From contig NC_061514.1 in the NCBI RefSeq assembly GCF_022539505.1, positions 251,460,124-251,524,123 on the forward strand: 64,000 nt of DNA. Direction: 5' to 3'. Under the pieces are notes generated by a model. It was not told where the DNA came from. It made no database searches and worked only from the letters and a program-made list of their open reading frames with translations. This DNA is from Lolium rigidum. Its lineage: Eukaryota > Streptophyta > Magnoliopsida > Poales > Poaceae. How positions within the stretch are numbered: the stretch's first letter is position 1; each line of letters starts with the position of its first letter. Made by a program: the position numbers and the translations under genes. Shown here in pieces: positions 1-11,543 of this stretch.

Positions 1-1575
1 ACACTTGCTTAATAGTTCTATATCATTCCCAATCAATAATATGTCATCTACATATAATATCGGGAATGCTACGGAGCTCCCACTCACTTTCTTGTAAATA
101 CGAGGCCTCTCCATGACCTTGTATAAACCCGAAGTCTTTGATCACCTTATCAAAGCGTCGGTTCCAACTTCTTGATGCTTGGTTCGAGTCCATAGATTGA
201 ACGCTGAAGTTTGCATACTTTGTCGGCATTTTTAGGATCGACAAAACCTTTGGGTTGTACCATATACAACTCTTCCTCAATGTCTCCATTAAGGAACGCC
301 GTTTTGACATCCATACGCCAAATCTCATAATCGAAAAATGCAGCTATTGCTAACAAAATCCTTACAGATTTTAGCTTCGCTACGGGTGAGAAAGTCTCAT
401 CGTAGTCAACTCCTTGAATTTGTCGGAAACCCTTTGCGACAAGTCGAGCTTTATAGACGATAATATTACCATCGGCATCTTGTTTTTCTTTTGAAGATCC
501 ATTTATTCTCGACGACCTTTCGGCTATCGGGTAAGTCTACCAAATCCATACTTTGTTATCATACATGGATCCCATTTCGGATTTCATGGCTTCTTGCCAT
601 TTGTTGGAATCTGGGCTCATCATCGCTTCTTCATACGTCGCAGGGTCCTCATCATTGTTATCCACAATCATGACATTTAGACAAGGATCATACCAATCAG
701 GAGTGGCACGTTCCCTTGTCGATCTGCGAGATTCAGTAGTTTCCTCGTTCGAAGTTTCATGATCATTATCATTAGCTTCCTCTGTTGCCGATGTAGGCGG
801 TACATGTACAACTTCCGGTCTCGCGCTACTGCGATCAACGAGTATAGATTCATTAATCTCATCGAGTTCTACTTTTCTTCCGAGTCACTTCTTTAGTGAG
901 AAATTCTTTCTCAAGAAAGGTTCCGTTCTTAGCAACAAAGATTTTGCCTTCGGATCTGTGATAGAAAGTGTACCCTATAGTTTCCTTAGGGTATCCTATG
1001 AAGACGCATTTCTCCGCTTTGGGTTCTAGCTTGTCCGGTTGTAACTTTTTTACATAGGCTTCGCAACCCCAAACTTTAAGGAACGACTGACTTAGGTTTC
1101 TTATTAAACCATAATTCATACGGTGTCGTTTCTACGGATTTTGATGGTGCTCTATTTAAAGTGAATGCGGCTGTTTCTAATGCATAACTCCAAAATGATA
1201 ACGGCAAATCAGTAAGAGACATCATAGAACGAACCATATCTAAGAGAGTTCGATTACGACGTTCGGACACACCGTTTCGTTGTGGTGTTCCCGGCGGTGT
1301 CAATTGTGAAAGTATTCCGCATTTGTTTAAATGCATGCCAAACTCATAACTCAGATATTCACCTCCACGATCAGATCGTAGAAATTTAATCTTCTTGTTA
1401 CGTTGTTTTTCTACTTCACTTTGGAATTCCTTAAACTTCTCAAAAGTTTCGGATTTATGTTTCATGAAATAGATATACCCATATCTACTCAGATCATCTG
1501 TGAAGGTTAGAACATAACGATAACCACCGCGCGATGCTACACTCATTGGTCCGCACACATCGGTATGTATGATTT
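1..1575 (-). pseudogene. Ty1/copia pol remnant: integrase to reverse transcriptase (Angela/BARE type)
   Basis: Minus-strand polyprotein of a Copia retrotransposon, read from 1575 towards 1. The integrase core comes first, with HTDVCGP near 1555, the DRGGEYLS segment near 1365 and the PQRNGVSERRNRT segment near 1250. The integrase C-terminal part follows (WGCEAYVKKLQPDKLEPKA, about 1060-1000), then a variable linker, then reverse transcriptase with MDVKTAFLNG near 300 and the catalytic YVDD at 43-54. The frame changes several times, for example near 860-1080 and near 170-180 inside the RT, so it is not functional. The RT and RNase H tail lie beyond the window. INT before RT is the Copia order. 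The 5' side is cut off at about 1575 and joined straight to LTR sequence, so gag, protease and the first part of integrase are missing. Family assignment rests on recognition of the LTR and pol motifs. Confidence 0.92.
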
Positions 1576-3320
1576 CCTACCGCGAACACGCAATCCAAGC
1601 CAAGATGCAATCTAGAAGACGGTAGCAACGAGGGGGTATCGAGTCTCACCCTTGAAGAGATTCCAAAGCCTACAAGATGAGGCTCTTGTTGCTGCGGTAG
1701 ACGTTCACTTGCCGCTTGCAAAAGCGCGTAGAAGATCTTGATCACGATCGGTTCCGGCGCCACGAACGGGCAGCACCTCCGTACTCGGTCACACGTTCGG
1801 TTGTTGATGAAGACGACGTCCACCTCCCGTTCCGGCGGGCAGCGGAAGTAGTAGCTCCTCTTGAATCCGACGGCACGACGGCGTGGTGTCGGTGGTGGTG
1901 GAGAACTCCGGCGGAGCTTCGCTAAAGCACGCGGGAGCTATGGAGGAGAGGGGGCGGCTAGGGTTTGGGAGGGGGTGGCCGGCCTCAAGGGGTGCGGCCA
2001 ACTTGTGGCTTTGGTGTGGCCGGCCCCCTCCCCTATGCCCCTCATTATATAGGTGGATCCCCAAGAGTTGGTCTCCAAGTCTTCGAATAAGACCCGAACC
2101 AAAAACCTTCCATAGAGAGGGGGAAACCTAGCCTAGCTAGGACTCCCACCAAGGTGGGAGTTCCACCTCCCATATGGGGGGTGGCCGGCCCCCTAGGGGG
2201 AGTCCACGCAGGACTCCTCCCCCACTAGGGTTGGCCGGCCATGGAGGTGGAGTCCCATGTGGACTCCACCTTCCTTGGTGGTTTCTTCCGGACTTTTCTA
2301 GAACCTTCTAGAACCTTCCATAGAACCTTCCGCGACATTTTATTCACATAAAATAACATCCTATATATGAATCTTATTCTCCGGACCATTCCGGAACTCC
2401 TCGTGATGTCCGGGATCTCATTCGGGACTCCAAACAAATATTCGAACTCCATTCCATATTCAAATACTACCATTTCAACATCCAACTTTAAGTGTGTCAC
2501 CCTACGGTTCGTGAACTATGCGGACATGGTTGAGTACTCACTCCGACCAATAACCAATAGCGGGATCTGGAGATCCATAATGGTTCCCACATATTCAACG
2601 ATGACTTTAGTGATCGAATGAACCATTCACATACAATACCAATTCCCTTTGTCTCGCGATATTTTACTTGTCCGAGGTTTGATCTTCGGTATCACTCTAT
2701 ACCTTGTTCAACCTCGTCTCCGACAAGTACTCTTTACTCGTACCGTGGTATGTGGTCTCTTATGAACTTATTCATATGCTTGCAAGACATTAGACGACAT
2801 TCCACCGAGAGGGCCCGGAGTATATCTATCCGTCATCGGGATGGACAAATCCCATTGTTGATCCATATGCCTCAACTCATACTTTCCGGATACTTAATCC
2901 CACCTTTATAACCACCCATTTACGCGGTGGCGTTTGGTGTAATCAAAGTACCTTTCCGGTATAAGTGATTTACATGATCTCATGGTCATAAGGACTAGGT
3001 AACTATGTATCGAAAGCTTATAGCAAATAACTTAATGACGAGATCTTATGCTACGCTTAATATGGGTGTATCCATTACATCATTCATACAATGATATAAC
3101 CTTGTTATTAATAACATCCAATGTTCATGATTATGAAACTAATCATCCATTAATCAACAAGCTAGTTAAGAGGCATACTAGGGACTCTTTGTTGTTTACA
3201 TATCACACATGTATCAATGTTTCGGTTAATACAATTATAGCATGGTATATAAACATTTATCATAAACATAAGATATATAATAACCACTTTTATTATTGCC
3301 TCTTGGGCATATCTCCAACA
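1576..3320 (-). repeat. Copia LTR, 3'-truncated (Angela/BARE-like)
   Basis: In minus orientation the LTR opens at 3320 with TGTTGGAGATATGCCC, the recognised start of Angela/BARE-type LTRs in Pooideae grasses, and runs for about 1.75 kb. Its inner end is not reached: at about 1575 the sequence passes from LTR text (GCGTGTTCGCGGTAGGAAA) directly into integrase codons, with no TGGTATCAGAGC primer-binding site. The deletion therefore removed the LTR end, PBS, gag, protease and part of integrase. The bases just outside (3321-3325, CAAAT) should be one half of the target duplication; the other half is outside the window. Short open frames here, such as 1716-2131, are chance GC-rich frames. Confidence 0.88.
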
Positions 3321-4913
3321 CAAATAATTCTCCGTCAAACACTCTGTCAATGACGCTTGCGTCTCATCAGCTTGTTCAAGACCTTCTTCAGAAGGGCAAG
3401 GGAGCCATGGCGCGGATCCATTTGATGATTTTCCCCAAGATTAGTCAAGATAAAACTTTGGGGCAGCTGTTCGACTCTTTTGCCGTCAACACCAAGGAGG
3501 TTATCGAGATATTCAAACGTACTTCGTGTACCTATGGTGCCCTCCTAGCCTTCTAACTTATGATGGGTCATGGCTTCAAAGCTAATATTGAAGAGATGTC
3601 CAAAGAGCTTCCGAGGGGACCCGACGGAAAATTCGTCGATCTGAGTACCTTTAAAGTTTCGGCTCTTACATGTGCTCGCCAGCTCCTTGAGTTAGTCGAG
3701 GCAGAAAAATCATCGGCAGGTGGTGATTGAATAGTGACAACAAATTCATGATCTACTATGGTATATTTATCTTTCTTTAATTTACTGCCTCACTAGGGAT
3801 AAAGTGCTATATTTATCATGTGACATTGTGATAATCTTGTTTGTTCAAGGTAGTATAATTGATATTAAAACATTATGTCATATTGCTTAACGCTAACTTT
3901 GTTGAGGAGTGATGGTCAGTTTATCAAACCAAACCCAAGCCCCCTGAGCCTTGTAATTTTGCTGGATCAAAACGATGTCTTGTCATAAAACTTTACGTGG
4001 TTGTAATGAACTTCATGCTGGCAATGTTGCCAGCATATCTTTGCTATAATATTTGTATTCCTATGCTCCCGATGGGAGTAATTTCCAATGTTGACTTCAT
4101 GTAATCCATCGCACCTTTGAACGATATTTTGCAGGTTTACCCTGTGCCTACTTTTGTTGATGACTCCTCGGGTGCTGTCCCTGAAAGTGATCGACTCCAA
4201 CGCGTGAAGGACCGGATCGCGCAGATGGAGAAAGATATGTGCATCACTTATGCCTTAGCTGCCATTATCAATAAGAAAAAAGAGATCGCCGCAGATGCTG
4301 AGCGCTACGCGCTCACTGAGTTGTACAAGGCTACCGAAAGTTTGAACTGTAAGTGCCCCGGCTCTCTTGCTCTTTGCTGTTTCCTGAAAAGCACTTTCTC
4401 ATCTTCTGCTGGTTCCTTTGCTTAGTCGTAGCTCTGAACAAGGTTGAAGAAAGCAAGCGTATACATGAGCGTGTAAACGCACTGACCCAACTATCATCAG
4501 CAGACGAAGTTTTCTGGAGGGAACAGTCGAGAGCTTCGACTGTTGCGAAGTTCCAAGACCGGGTCCAACAGGTGCATCGGTTCTTCGACAAGTGCTACAA
4601 GGGGCTGAGAGTAATATGGAAGACGATGTTTCCTTTGAACGCAGTTCCTCCCACGCTGTTGACTTTAATGTCAGAATTCAGCAATGCCAAGAAGATCCGA
4701 GACTTGGTTTGAGCTCAAGTTTTTGCGGGAGCTAGATTTACGCTTGCCCTCGTCCTTGCGCGTTATCCTTCTGCAAACCTGCTGTCCATCGCCAATGCAG
4801 TGGGTGATTTGGAGCCTCTGTACCCGAAGGTGATACTGCCTTCCAATATAATTGTCGACAGGCTAGAAAAGGACTCGAAGGCACCTGAAGAAAAAGAGAC
4901 TCCACAAGGGTAA
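3321..4913 (+). pseudogene. Spliced ORF antisense to the Gypsy gag, truncated and with two stops
   Basis: Three coding blocks lie on the plus strand. Exon A, 3321 to about 3719, contains QLVQDLLQKGKGAMARIHLM and FKVSALTCARQLLELVEAE. Exon B is 4135-4348 (GAVPESDRLQRVKDRIAQME). Exon C is 4432-4913 (VEESKRIHERVNALTQLSS and FAGARFTLALVLARYPSANL). The B-C intron (4349-4431, 83 bp) has GTAAGT and TCGTAG ends and splits a codon T|CT, so the phase matches exactly. The A-B intron ends at TTTTGCAG, but the phase with the visible donor does not match, so that donor is uncertain. In-frame stops occur at 3554-3556 (TAA) and 4710-4712 (TGA). The 5' end is lost at the Copia insertion. The text resembles the coiled-coil extra ORF (putative gypsy-type transposon protein) of grass Gypsy elements; its function is unknown. 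Confidence 0.65.
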
Positions 4914-5612
4914 TTCAGGGTCATGCTCCTACTGTAAATAGAAGAATTTGGTTTCTTATTGCACCCGAGTATTTTGGGTCTTTAAGTTTAAACTACTTTT
5001 ATTGGTACGTGCATGTACATGCATTTTTACCATCTTAATGCCGTTTGGCAAATTTTGAAGGAGCAAATCTTAATTGCTCGTTTAAGCATATGTGTATTCG
5101 TTGGTCAGCAAATTGTTTGAGTGATCAGCTCGTGTTGCGGGTCTTGCTAAACCCGTTGTATGTGCAACTTTGCTTTCAACCGATGCATGTCTTGACAGCA
5201 GCTCCTGAATATATCGAGAGCACTAATTCTGCCGATTACTCCGTCGTTCTTTGGTACTTCCATAATCAAAGTGCCGAACGTGGGGTCGTTAGTATATGTG
5301 TTTCACGTCTCTTGCTATTTACGGCACTCGTTGAGGCATCTTATAGCGAAAATACAATAGCTGGGTCCTCGTTGTTTTCGCATCCTTTAGCACTCGTAAT
5401 TTCAGAGGCTTTGGACGTGTTCTTCATTGCCCCAACGTTCGCCGAAATATGCAAACGAGGCTCATGACGATGTGGTTCGGGTGTTCCGAACTACTGCAAT
5501 GCTTTTCAAGGAAACAAAACTTAAGTTCTCATTAATAAAGGAAGCAAGGGACTAAGGGGCGAAAAGGAGCCCTGTTGAAAAGAAAAGAAAAAACTAAATG
5601 CTACCCATCCTC
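4914..5612. other. Non-coding spacer between convergent ORFs of the Gypsy element
   Basis: About 700 bp between the stop of the plus-strand spliced ORF and the stop of the minus-strand gag-protease frame. An open frame at 5045-5467 (+) begins with TTG and has no recognisable domain. The end nearest gag is A-rich (about 5578-5595). No LTR, tRNA or TIR was seen. Confidence 0.6.
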
Positions 5613-8600
5613 TTAAGCAAGAGGAGGGTTCTTCTTATCTTTTGGCTTGATCACCGCGTCAGCGATTTCGGAAGCGTCATTGGTTTCCCCAGGGGTCCCG
5701 GCAGTGATTGCCAGCGTTTTGTGTTCTTCTAAGGCCGATGTACCATCGGCTGCTGAAGTCTTCACTGTCGAAGTTTCTAAAGTAAGATCGGCTGGCTTCT
5801 TCTTCGTCTTTCTGACACGTTCATCTTCCTTGCTATCACGTGCCGACGATTTTGAAGGGAGATCGACAGCCTCCTGCATGAGCCCGAACTTTGCAGCGAT
5901 CCTCTGGAAATCGCGATCACAATTATCCGAGCGTGAAAAACTTCCATAGACTGTGATGTTTGTCCCGTTGTTCCCAGGCATTTTCAGCTTGAGGTATGCA
6001 TAGTGCGGCACATCCATGAACTTGGCATAAGCTGATCTTCCGAGTATAGCATGGTACCGTGATTCCCAATTGACCACCTCGAACTCGATCTTTTCTTTCC
6101 TGAAGTTGTCGGTTTTACCAAAGACGACGTTCAGGTACACTTTGCCAATAGAGTACGCCGGTGAGGTTGGAAGGATCCCATGAAAACAGGTATCTGTCTC
6201 TTCTAGCATCCTCATCGTAATTCCCATAGTTTTAATCGTGTCGAGGAATATCAGGTTTAGCCCGCTTCCACCGTCCATAAAAACATTGCTCATCTTAAAT
6301 CCTCCAATTTGCGCTTCGACTACTAGCGCAGCATGTCCTGGCTTTGGGATTGTCATCGGGTGATCTGCCCTACTGAACGTGATACTCTGAGATGACCAGT
6401 CGATATACTCAGGGATATTGGCCATGATGCTTTCCGCCAGGTTGATTTCTTGGGTGAGCTTCTTCATCTCCCTCCTCGAAACACCAGTCCTGTGAATCAT
6501 GCTCATTTGCCCACGAGGCGGTGGAAAGGACTCGTTAGGGTTGTGGGGCTGAACCTGCTGGACCTGATGCTGAGGTGGTGGTGGTGGTGGTGGCGGTTGC
6601 TGCTGCTGAATGAGCTTCTGCATCTCGATGAACTGTCGACAATCTCTGAGCAAGTGGCTTGATTTCTTGTTATTGTCTTTGGAGTCGATGTACGCATGCA
6701 GATAGCAAGGTGCGTTTATCTGCTCTGCGAAGGGTAGCTCGGGGGTCCTCTGAGGTCGTGGCTTGTAGTTACTACGGTTCCCAGAGTTGCTCCGATTGCC
6801 ATCCTGTCGATCATCTCGCCTATCATCATACCGATCATCTTGCCGATCGGAATATCCAACGGCTACCAAGTTGTTGTCGTCGTAGCTGCGGTCCTTCCTC
6901 TTCTTGCGACGATCCCTGCGACCACCCGAATCATTCTTCAGCTGATCGTCGTCCTCGTCGTCACTGCGCTGTCGCGGTCTTCGTACATTGTCTTCACCAT
7001 CGGCCCAGCTGTTGGCGATTTCCATTAACTTGGTTATGGTTTTCGGCTTCTTGCGTCCGAGTTCTTCTATGTACGTTTCACGTCGGATGCCTTCGCTGAA
7101 GGCATCGATTGCTCTGTCAACAGAAACGTCTTCGGCAGCGTTTAGGAGTTTGGTGAACCTGCCGATGTATGCACGCATCGACTCCTTCTGTTTCTGCTGG
7201 CAATGCCGTAGCTCCTCGATCCCAACTGCCCTTTTGTACGTCGCTTGGAAGTTGGCGACGAAAGCGTCCACCAGGTCGTCCCATGATTTGATGGATCCCT
7301 TCGGCAGACCTCTCAGCCAGGCCCGTGCCGAGTCTTTCAGGTAAAGCTGCAGGCATTGCATAGCTGCTATCTGGTTTCCTTTGTGTAAGATCACAGTCTG
7401 CAGGTAATCGTCTATCCATGACCTTGGCTCCTGCTGCCCGTCATACTTCGCGGCGTCAGTAGGGGTAGGTTTGAACTTCTTGGGTGGCATTGTTTCGCGG
7501 ATCTTGTAACTCAGGCAATCAGCCGCCCTCAGTTCACCGTCGTACTCCTCGCTTTCTTCCGAGGCGTCGCTATCGTCTTCTCCCCTCGCGGCTCGCCGTC
7601 GCCTGGCTTTGTCGATTCTGCTCTGGGTAATCTCGTCTCGGGCGTCCCTTGAATGGTGCTTTGAACCTTCGACTTGGGGCGAGGCTTTTTCTTTTCGTGG
7701 AACCAGTTTGTCTCCCAGGATTGCGAGGCTTTCCAAAGCGCCCCGATGTGCTTGAACCATGGAACCTTCGGGTCGTTGGTTAACAAGGTACGCTGCGAGG
7801 TTGGCAGTTGCTCCGTCGATGGTTTTTGGCCTCAGCATCCCCGCGGTATCCGTGGTCATGAACGATCTAGATAAGTTTGACGTTATTTCCCTAGCATCGT
7901 CTTCCGATAATCTAGATAACCTTGATCGATGTTTCCCCGCGCCTTGACTGCTTTGGGAAGCGCTTCCTCGCGAGCCCCTCCGCCGTTCGCTAGATTGTTC
8001 TGCCGCAAGCAGGCGTTTCTCGAGGGTGGTTTGGTCGACTAACAACCGCTCCCGATTCTTGTCCAATATCTCGCGGTAGGCATTGAGGGTTCCGACTGAA
8101 GTTCCAGCGGGGAGTGGTGTCTTATTAAGCACGGCTGCCCTGGCAGCTGCCCATTCTTCCTCCGCGATGGTGTGATCGCTACTATTGTTACTGGCACTGT
8201 TTTGAAAGCTTCGTCGCCTGCTGGAGCGAGGAGTGTGCTCTCCGCCTCCCCCGTTCCTTGCGTTTCATGTGTTGTTGGTAGCGTAGACTTGATGGTGCGC
8301 CGCTTTCCAGGTGACTTCCTTGGCGACACTGTCGACGCTGTCTTCTCCCGATGAGTACTGGGCGCTGCAGATGAACGGCGTGTCGCTCGATCCCATCCCG
8401 TGCCTGGTGTCGCAGTTCAAGCAGTAGTACGAGGTCATCTCTGACGACGCGGGGTTATCAGATCCGACTGACATTGAAGACATCGACCGATGAGTCGATG
8501 GCGGGGAGGAGTTTGTCGAGTCCGTCAGGCCAGCCGAAAGATCGACTGATGACGACAGGCTTGGCCCCATGGCCAATGGTGGTGATATTCTTGCTGATCT

Positions 8601-8807
8601 GGGAGCGCACGACTCCAGCAGTCGGAGGACTCCTTCTGCGTTGACGTTGTAGTGGACGCTGCCAAACGTCATCTCCATGTTCCCTTGCAGATCTGAAAAA
8701 GTAGAGCGAGACGAGTCGCTATGCGGGGTGAACTCGTAGGAGCCGAATCGAACCGGGCTTCCCAAGATCGGTGATGATGATGGCGTCGATGAAGCTGTCG
8801 ACGACAT
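5613..8807 (-). pseudogene. Gypsy gag-protease polyprotein with one internal TGA
   Basis: One continuous minus-strand frame from ATG at 8807 to the stop at 5613, 1065 codons including the stop. It is interrupted only by TGA at 8265-8267 (codon 181). Upstream (MSSTASSTPSSSPILGSPVR) and downstream (AEEEWAAARAAVLNKTPLP) parts are in the same frame, so no frameshift is needed. Domains: a low-complexity N-terminus; the retrotransposon gag core at about residues 440-610 (ARAWLRGLPKGSIKSWDDLV, AYIGRFTKLLNAAEDVSVDR); a degenerate zinc-knuckle-like CYLH...HLLRDC at about 701-723; a proline run; then an aspartic protease with active-site-like VFMDGGSGLNLIF at about 843-855. The frame stops at PKDKKNPPLA without entering RT. 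The ATG lies 39 bp past the PBS, as expected for a gag start. The internal stop probably inactivates this copy. Confidence 0.85.
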
Positions 8808-8845
8808 GACTGGATCTGCCGATGACGCATCTTGTGCCGACAGGG

Positions 8846-8863
8846 TTCCCACAGACGGTGCCA
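8846..8863 (-). other. Primer-binding-site-like sequence of the Gypsy element
   Basis: On the minus strand TGGCACCGTCTGTGGGAA follows the LTR end (TGTCGGGG... on plus, starting 8866) after two bases, and gag starts 39 bp further on. This position is what defines a PBS. I could not assign the cognate tRNA. Confidence 0.65.
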
Positions 8864-8865
8864 AT

Positions 8866-9654
8866 TGTCGGGGGGTGCTCCTCGACAATGCCCTCCGGTA
8901 GGGGCTTAGGGTTGATGGAATCCTGTAGGCTGATACGAACCATCGGTTAACAGACAAGCGGGGAGAGCAATTTACCCAGGTTCAGGGCCCTCGATGAGGT
9001 AACACCCCTACGTCCTGCCTGTCTGATCTTGATTATGAAAATATCGGGTTACAATGGGGTGCCGAAGGTTTCGGCTATGATCTTGTCGAGAGGCTAAGTG
9101 CTACGGCGACCTAGCTCTAAACTTCTGGTCGCTAAAGTTGCTAAGATTGATTGTGTTCCTCGACAGCCCCTCTCCTGGCCTTTATATAGGAGGCCAGGTC
9201 TCAAGAGATCTGTCCGGGTACGACTAGGTTTACAAAAGACCTAGCTCTAAACTTTCCTTGTTCGGCTCCTCTTCGTCTTGTTCTTCAAGGAATCCTCTTC
9301 GGCACCGTCCTAGTGGCCCACCTTGCCATCGGGTATCTTCATGGGCCTCCAGTTGGGCCGCACATGATAGGGCAATGTCAGGTACCCAAAGGGTAATGCC
9401 CACGTCAGTCCGTCTGCACTGCGATATTGTGTTCATCAACCCCTGTTGTAAGAGTTCATTCATCTAGTCTATTATTTTATGCAACCCGTGGTATAGATCT
9501 CTGTAGATCATGTGTGCCATGATAGAGTTATGTTTCGTGATCACATCTCCGTTCTTGTTAGATCTATCTCTGTCATCTAGATCTATCTCTGTCATCTAGT
9601 GTGAAATATCAATTCGAAATTGTATTAATGTTAGCCCATACATTATTTCCAACA
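8866..9654 (-). repeat. LTR of the Gypsy element (PBS side)
   Basis: The inner edge is well placed: plus-strand TGTCGGGGGGTGCTC begins at 8866 next to the PBS. The body has the layout of grass Gypsy LTRs: a stretch resembling CCCAGGTTCAGGGCCCTCGATG (8978-9000) and a TATA box near 9185. The outer edge is uncertain. Candidates are 9654 (minus strand opens TGTTGGAAATAATG, giving TG...CA ends and 789 bp) or about 9406 (ends CCCACGTCA). GACCTAGCTCTAAACT occurs twice (9109-9124, 9238-9253), and ATCTATCTCTGTCATCTAG is duplicated near 9563-9600. Confidence 0.65.
9181..9188 (-). promoter_or_regulatory. TATA box of the Gypsy LTR
   Basis: Minus-strand TATATAAA in the context CCTATATAAAGGCC, inside the LTR and about 320 bp before its inner edge, consistent with a retrotransposon U3/R promoter. 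Confidence 0.55.
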
Positions 9655-10351
9655 CATGACAACGGTTAGGAGGCTCTGTGGACGGCGGCGAGGGGGCTTC
9701 CTGAGTTACCCCAGAGGCGTTTTCTGTTTGCGGGTCTCTTCAGGAATGCTACTAGAGAAATGAAGAATTCATAGTTCAACACTCGCTAGGTCTGTAGATC
9801 ATCTAGAGTTTTCTTTTTAAAAAGAAAGAATGGCCCAGCAGGTCGCAATCATATGTGCAAGTACTACATCAGATCCATTTTAATCGACAGGACATGTGTA
9901 GTGATCTTTGCATATCCACGTCTATTAAAACCGATCGGGAGGAAGTAGTCAATGAGCAACGCAGCAAGGGAACCGATCGAATGGTCGGCAGTGCTAGCGC
10001 AGTAGCATCAGAAACAGTTGCAGGATCGATGACATGATCGGGACGGGCTCCTCTTCTTGACTATCTACCCTACCTGGCAAACGATTTGATCAAACACCTG
10101 TATGGCTTAGCTTGGATCAAGCGTGAAGAGTCTTGGCTGACTTGGAAAACTACCGCTCGTGCACAGCCGCTCGTGCATTCGCCCATCTACTGCTCGTTGC
10201 GTTTCTCTCTACAAATTGAGTAAAACTTCCAGAAGATGCAGGTGCGCCGGCTCGTAGTATAGGGTTTGTCCGAGCAAGCAACCCACCGCCGCCAGAGACC
10301 ATCTCGATAGCGACACATGACACCTTGGAGACGTCATCTTCTATCTTTGTT
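9655..10351. other. Unassigned interval
   Basis: No coding region, LTR edge or inverted terminal pair was recognised. The sequence is of mixed composition. It ends in the target sequence that was duplicated by the retroposon at 10367. Confidence 0.5.
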
Positions 10352-10366
10352 GAAAAACTGCACGTC

Positions 10367-11543
10367 GGCCGAGGCAAAACTAGCGAAACGCTTCGTCCCC
10401 CGTCCGTCCCCGCGGGCGGACTCGGGGCGACCTCAGAAACCCTAGCGTCTAGGCCGCCTCTCCTCCTCCCCCACCGCCGCCGCCAGCGCAGGCCGCCGGG
10501 CAAAGCCCGCGCGGTGCCGGCGGCGGCGGCCTTGCCCTTACCCGCGCGCGTGGTGGGGAGGCGCGGAGGCTCCCTCGTCCGGCGGTGGTGCGCTTTGGTG
10601 GTCAAGGTTCCGGCGGCGGCGCTCCTCAGGTGGCTCGGCTCCGGGTGGTTCGACGGCGGCGGCACGGCCACTTGGCAGCGGGGCGGCGCGGAGGCCAGCG
10701 GCGGCGCCTCCTGGCCCAGATCTGGGCCCTTCGGGCTCCATCTGGGCTTGGACGGGCCAGATCTGGTGCGTCTGCTCCCGGCGGCCGATGGGGCTGCTCC
10801 GGCTGAGGACGGTTAGGACGGCGGCGCGCGGACTGTAGCGCGGCCACGGGAGCTTCACGAGCCCGCCGGGCTCGGCCGGGCCAGAGGGGCCTGGTATGCT
10901 CTCGTAGCTGCGTCCGGTCTGTCGCCGCAGGTTGGCGGTGGAGGTTGTGCCCTCCCGCGTGGCTCGCTGTCCAGACCCTCCTAGGCTCGGGATGTCTCCT
11001 CCCGGTTTCGTCGGCCGTCGTCTTTGGGCCACGGTGAGACGGCAATGGTGATTGCAAGATCGTGGTGGCGCGCGTTGGTGGACGGCAAGATTGGCGGAGC
11101 GCGATGGAGTGTCCGGGTCGTGGTTCTTTGGGGGACGGGAGAAATCCCTGTCGGATGGTCGACACCGACGCGGTGACGCTCGCGGGCGCCACCTTCCTTC
11201 TTGAGGGGCGTCGGGGTTCCCCCTACCCACAACCCTCCCGCATATCGGGGGAAACCCTAGGATTTGTCCGGGCAGCAGCGTCGTCATCGTCGCATCCCTT
11301 CTTGAAGGTGCTGCTTTGGTATGCGGCGCTTCGGAGGGCCAAGATCGTGGTGGGAATTCTCCGAGGGCGCAGCGGTTGCGGATCATCATTGTTTTCGTCG
11401 ATCCGGCTTTGTCGACGTTGTTTTCCTCTTTTCTTCTTCTTATGTTTTCTTTTGGGCTTTGATATGCTGCTTGCCCCAGCGGTGGTCTCTATCTTGTATC
11501 GGTGTTGCTATATTAATATAGCGGGGCGAAAGCCTATTTCGAG
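10367..11543 (+). mobile_element. Non-LTR-type retroposon with 15-bp target duplication (copy 1)
   Basis: GAAAAACTGCACGTC occurs at 10352-10366 and again at 11544-11558, directly flanking a 1177-bp GC-rich insert. A 15-bp duplication points to target-primed retroposition rather than LTR or cut-and-paste transposition. The 3' part (CTTGTATCGGTGTTGCTATA, AATATAGCGGGGCGAAAGCC) is shared with the inverted copy at 34660-35444, and homology can be followed by eye for about 780 bp upstream from the 3' end. There is no poly(A) tail and no reverse transcriptase, so it must move in trans or be a truncated LINE-type copy. Several long open frames on both strands reflect GC content near 65 percent in the first 800 bp; none has a recognisable domain. 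Confidence 0.8.

Larger units (their letters stand above)
3321..9654 (-). mobile_element. Gypsy-type LTR element with gag-protease and a convergent extra ORF, no RT
   Basis: Element in minus orientation. From right to left it has an LTR (8866 to about 9654), a PBS-like site (8846-8863), a gag-protease frame (8807-5613), a non-coding spacer (5612-4914) and a spliced ORF on the opposite strand (3321-4913). The far LTR is not present because the element is cut by the Copia LTR that ends at 3320. No reverse transcriptase, RNase H or integrase was found between gag-pro and the antisense ORF. The copy, and perhaps the family, therefore looks non-autonomous. Extra ORFs in antisense to gag-pol are known for several grass Gypsy families. 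The family name is not assigned. Confidence 0.75.

Noticed and set aside
1716..2131. Open frames in the Copia LTR
   Set aside because: They fall in the GC-rich part of a recognised LTR and overlap on both strands.
5045..5467. 140-codon open frame after the antisense ORF
   Set aside because: It begins with TTG, lacks a recognisable domain and lies in the spacer between convergent ORFs.
10150..11389. Long overlapping open frames on both strands (up to 283 codons)
   Set aside because: They lie in a 65 percent GC retroposon, overlap in several frames and show no domain; GC bias explains them.
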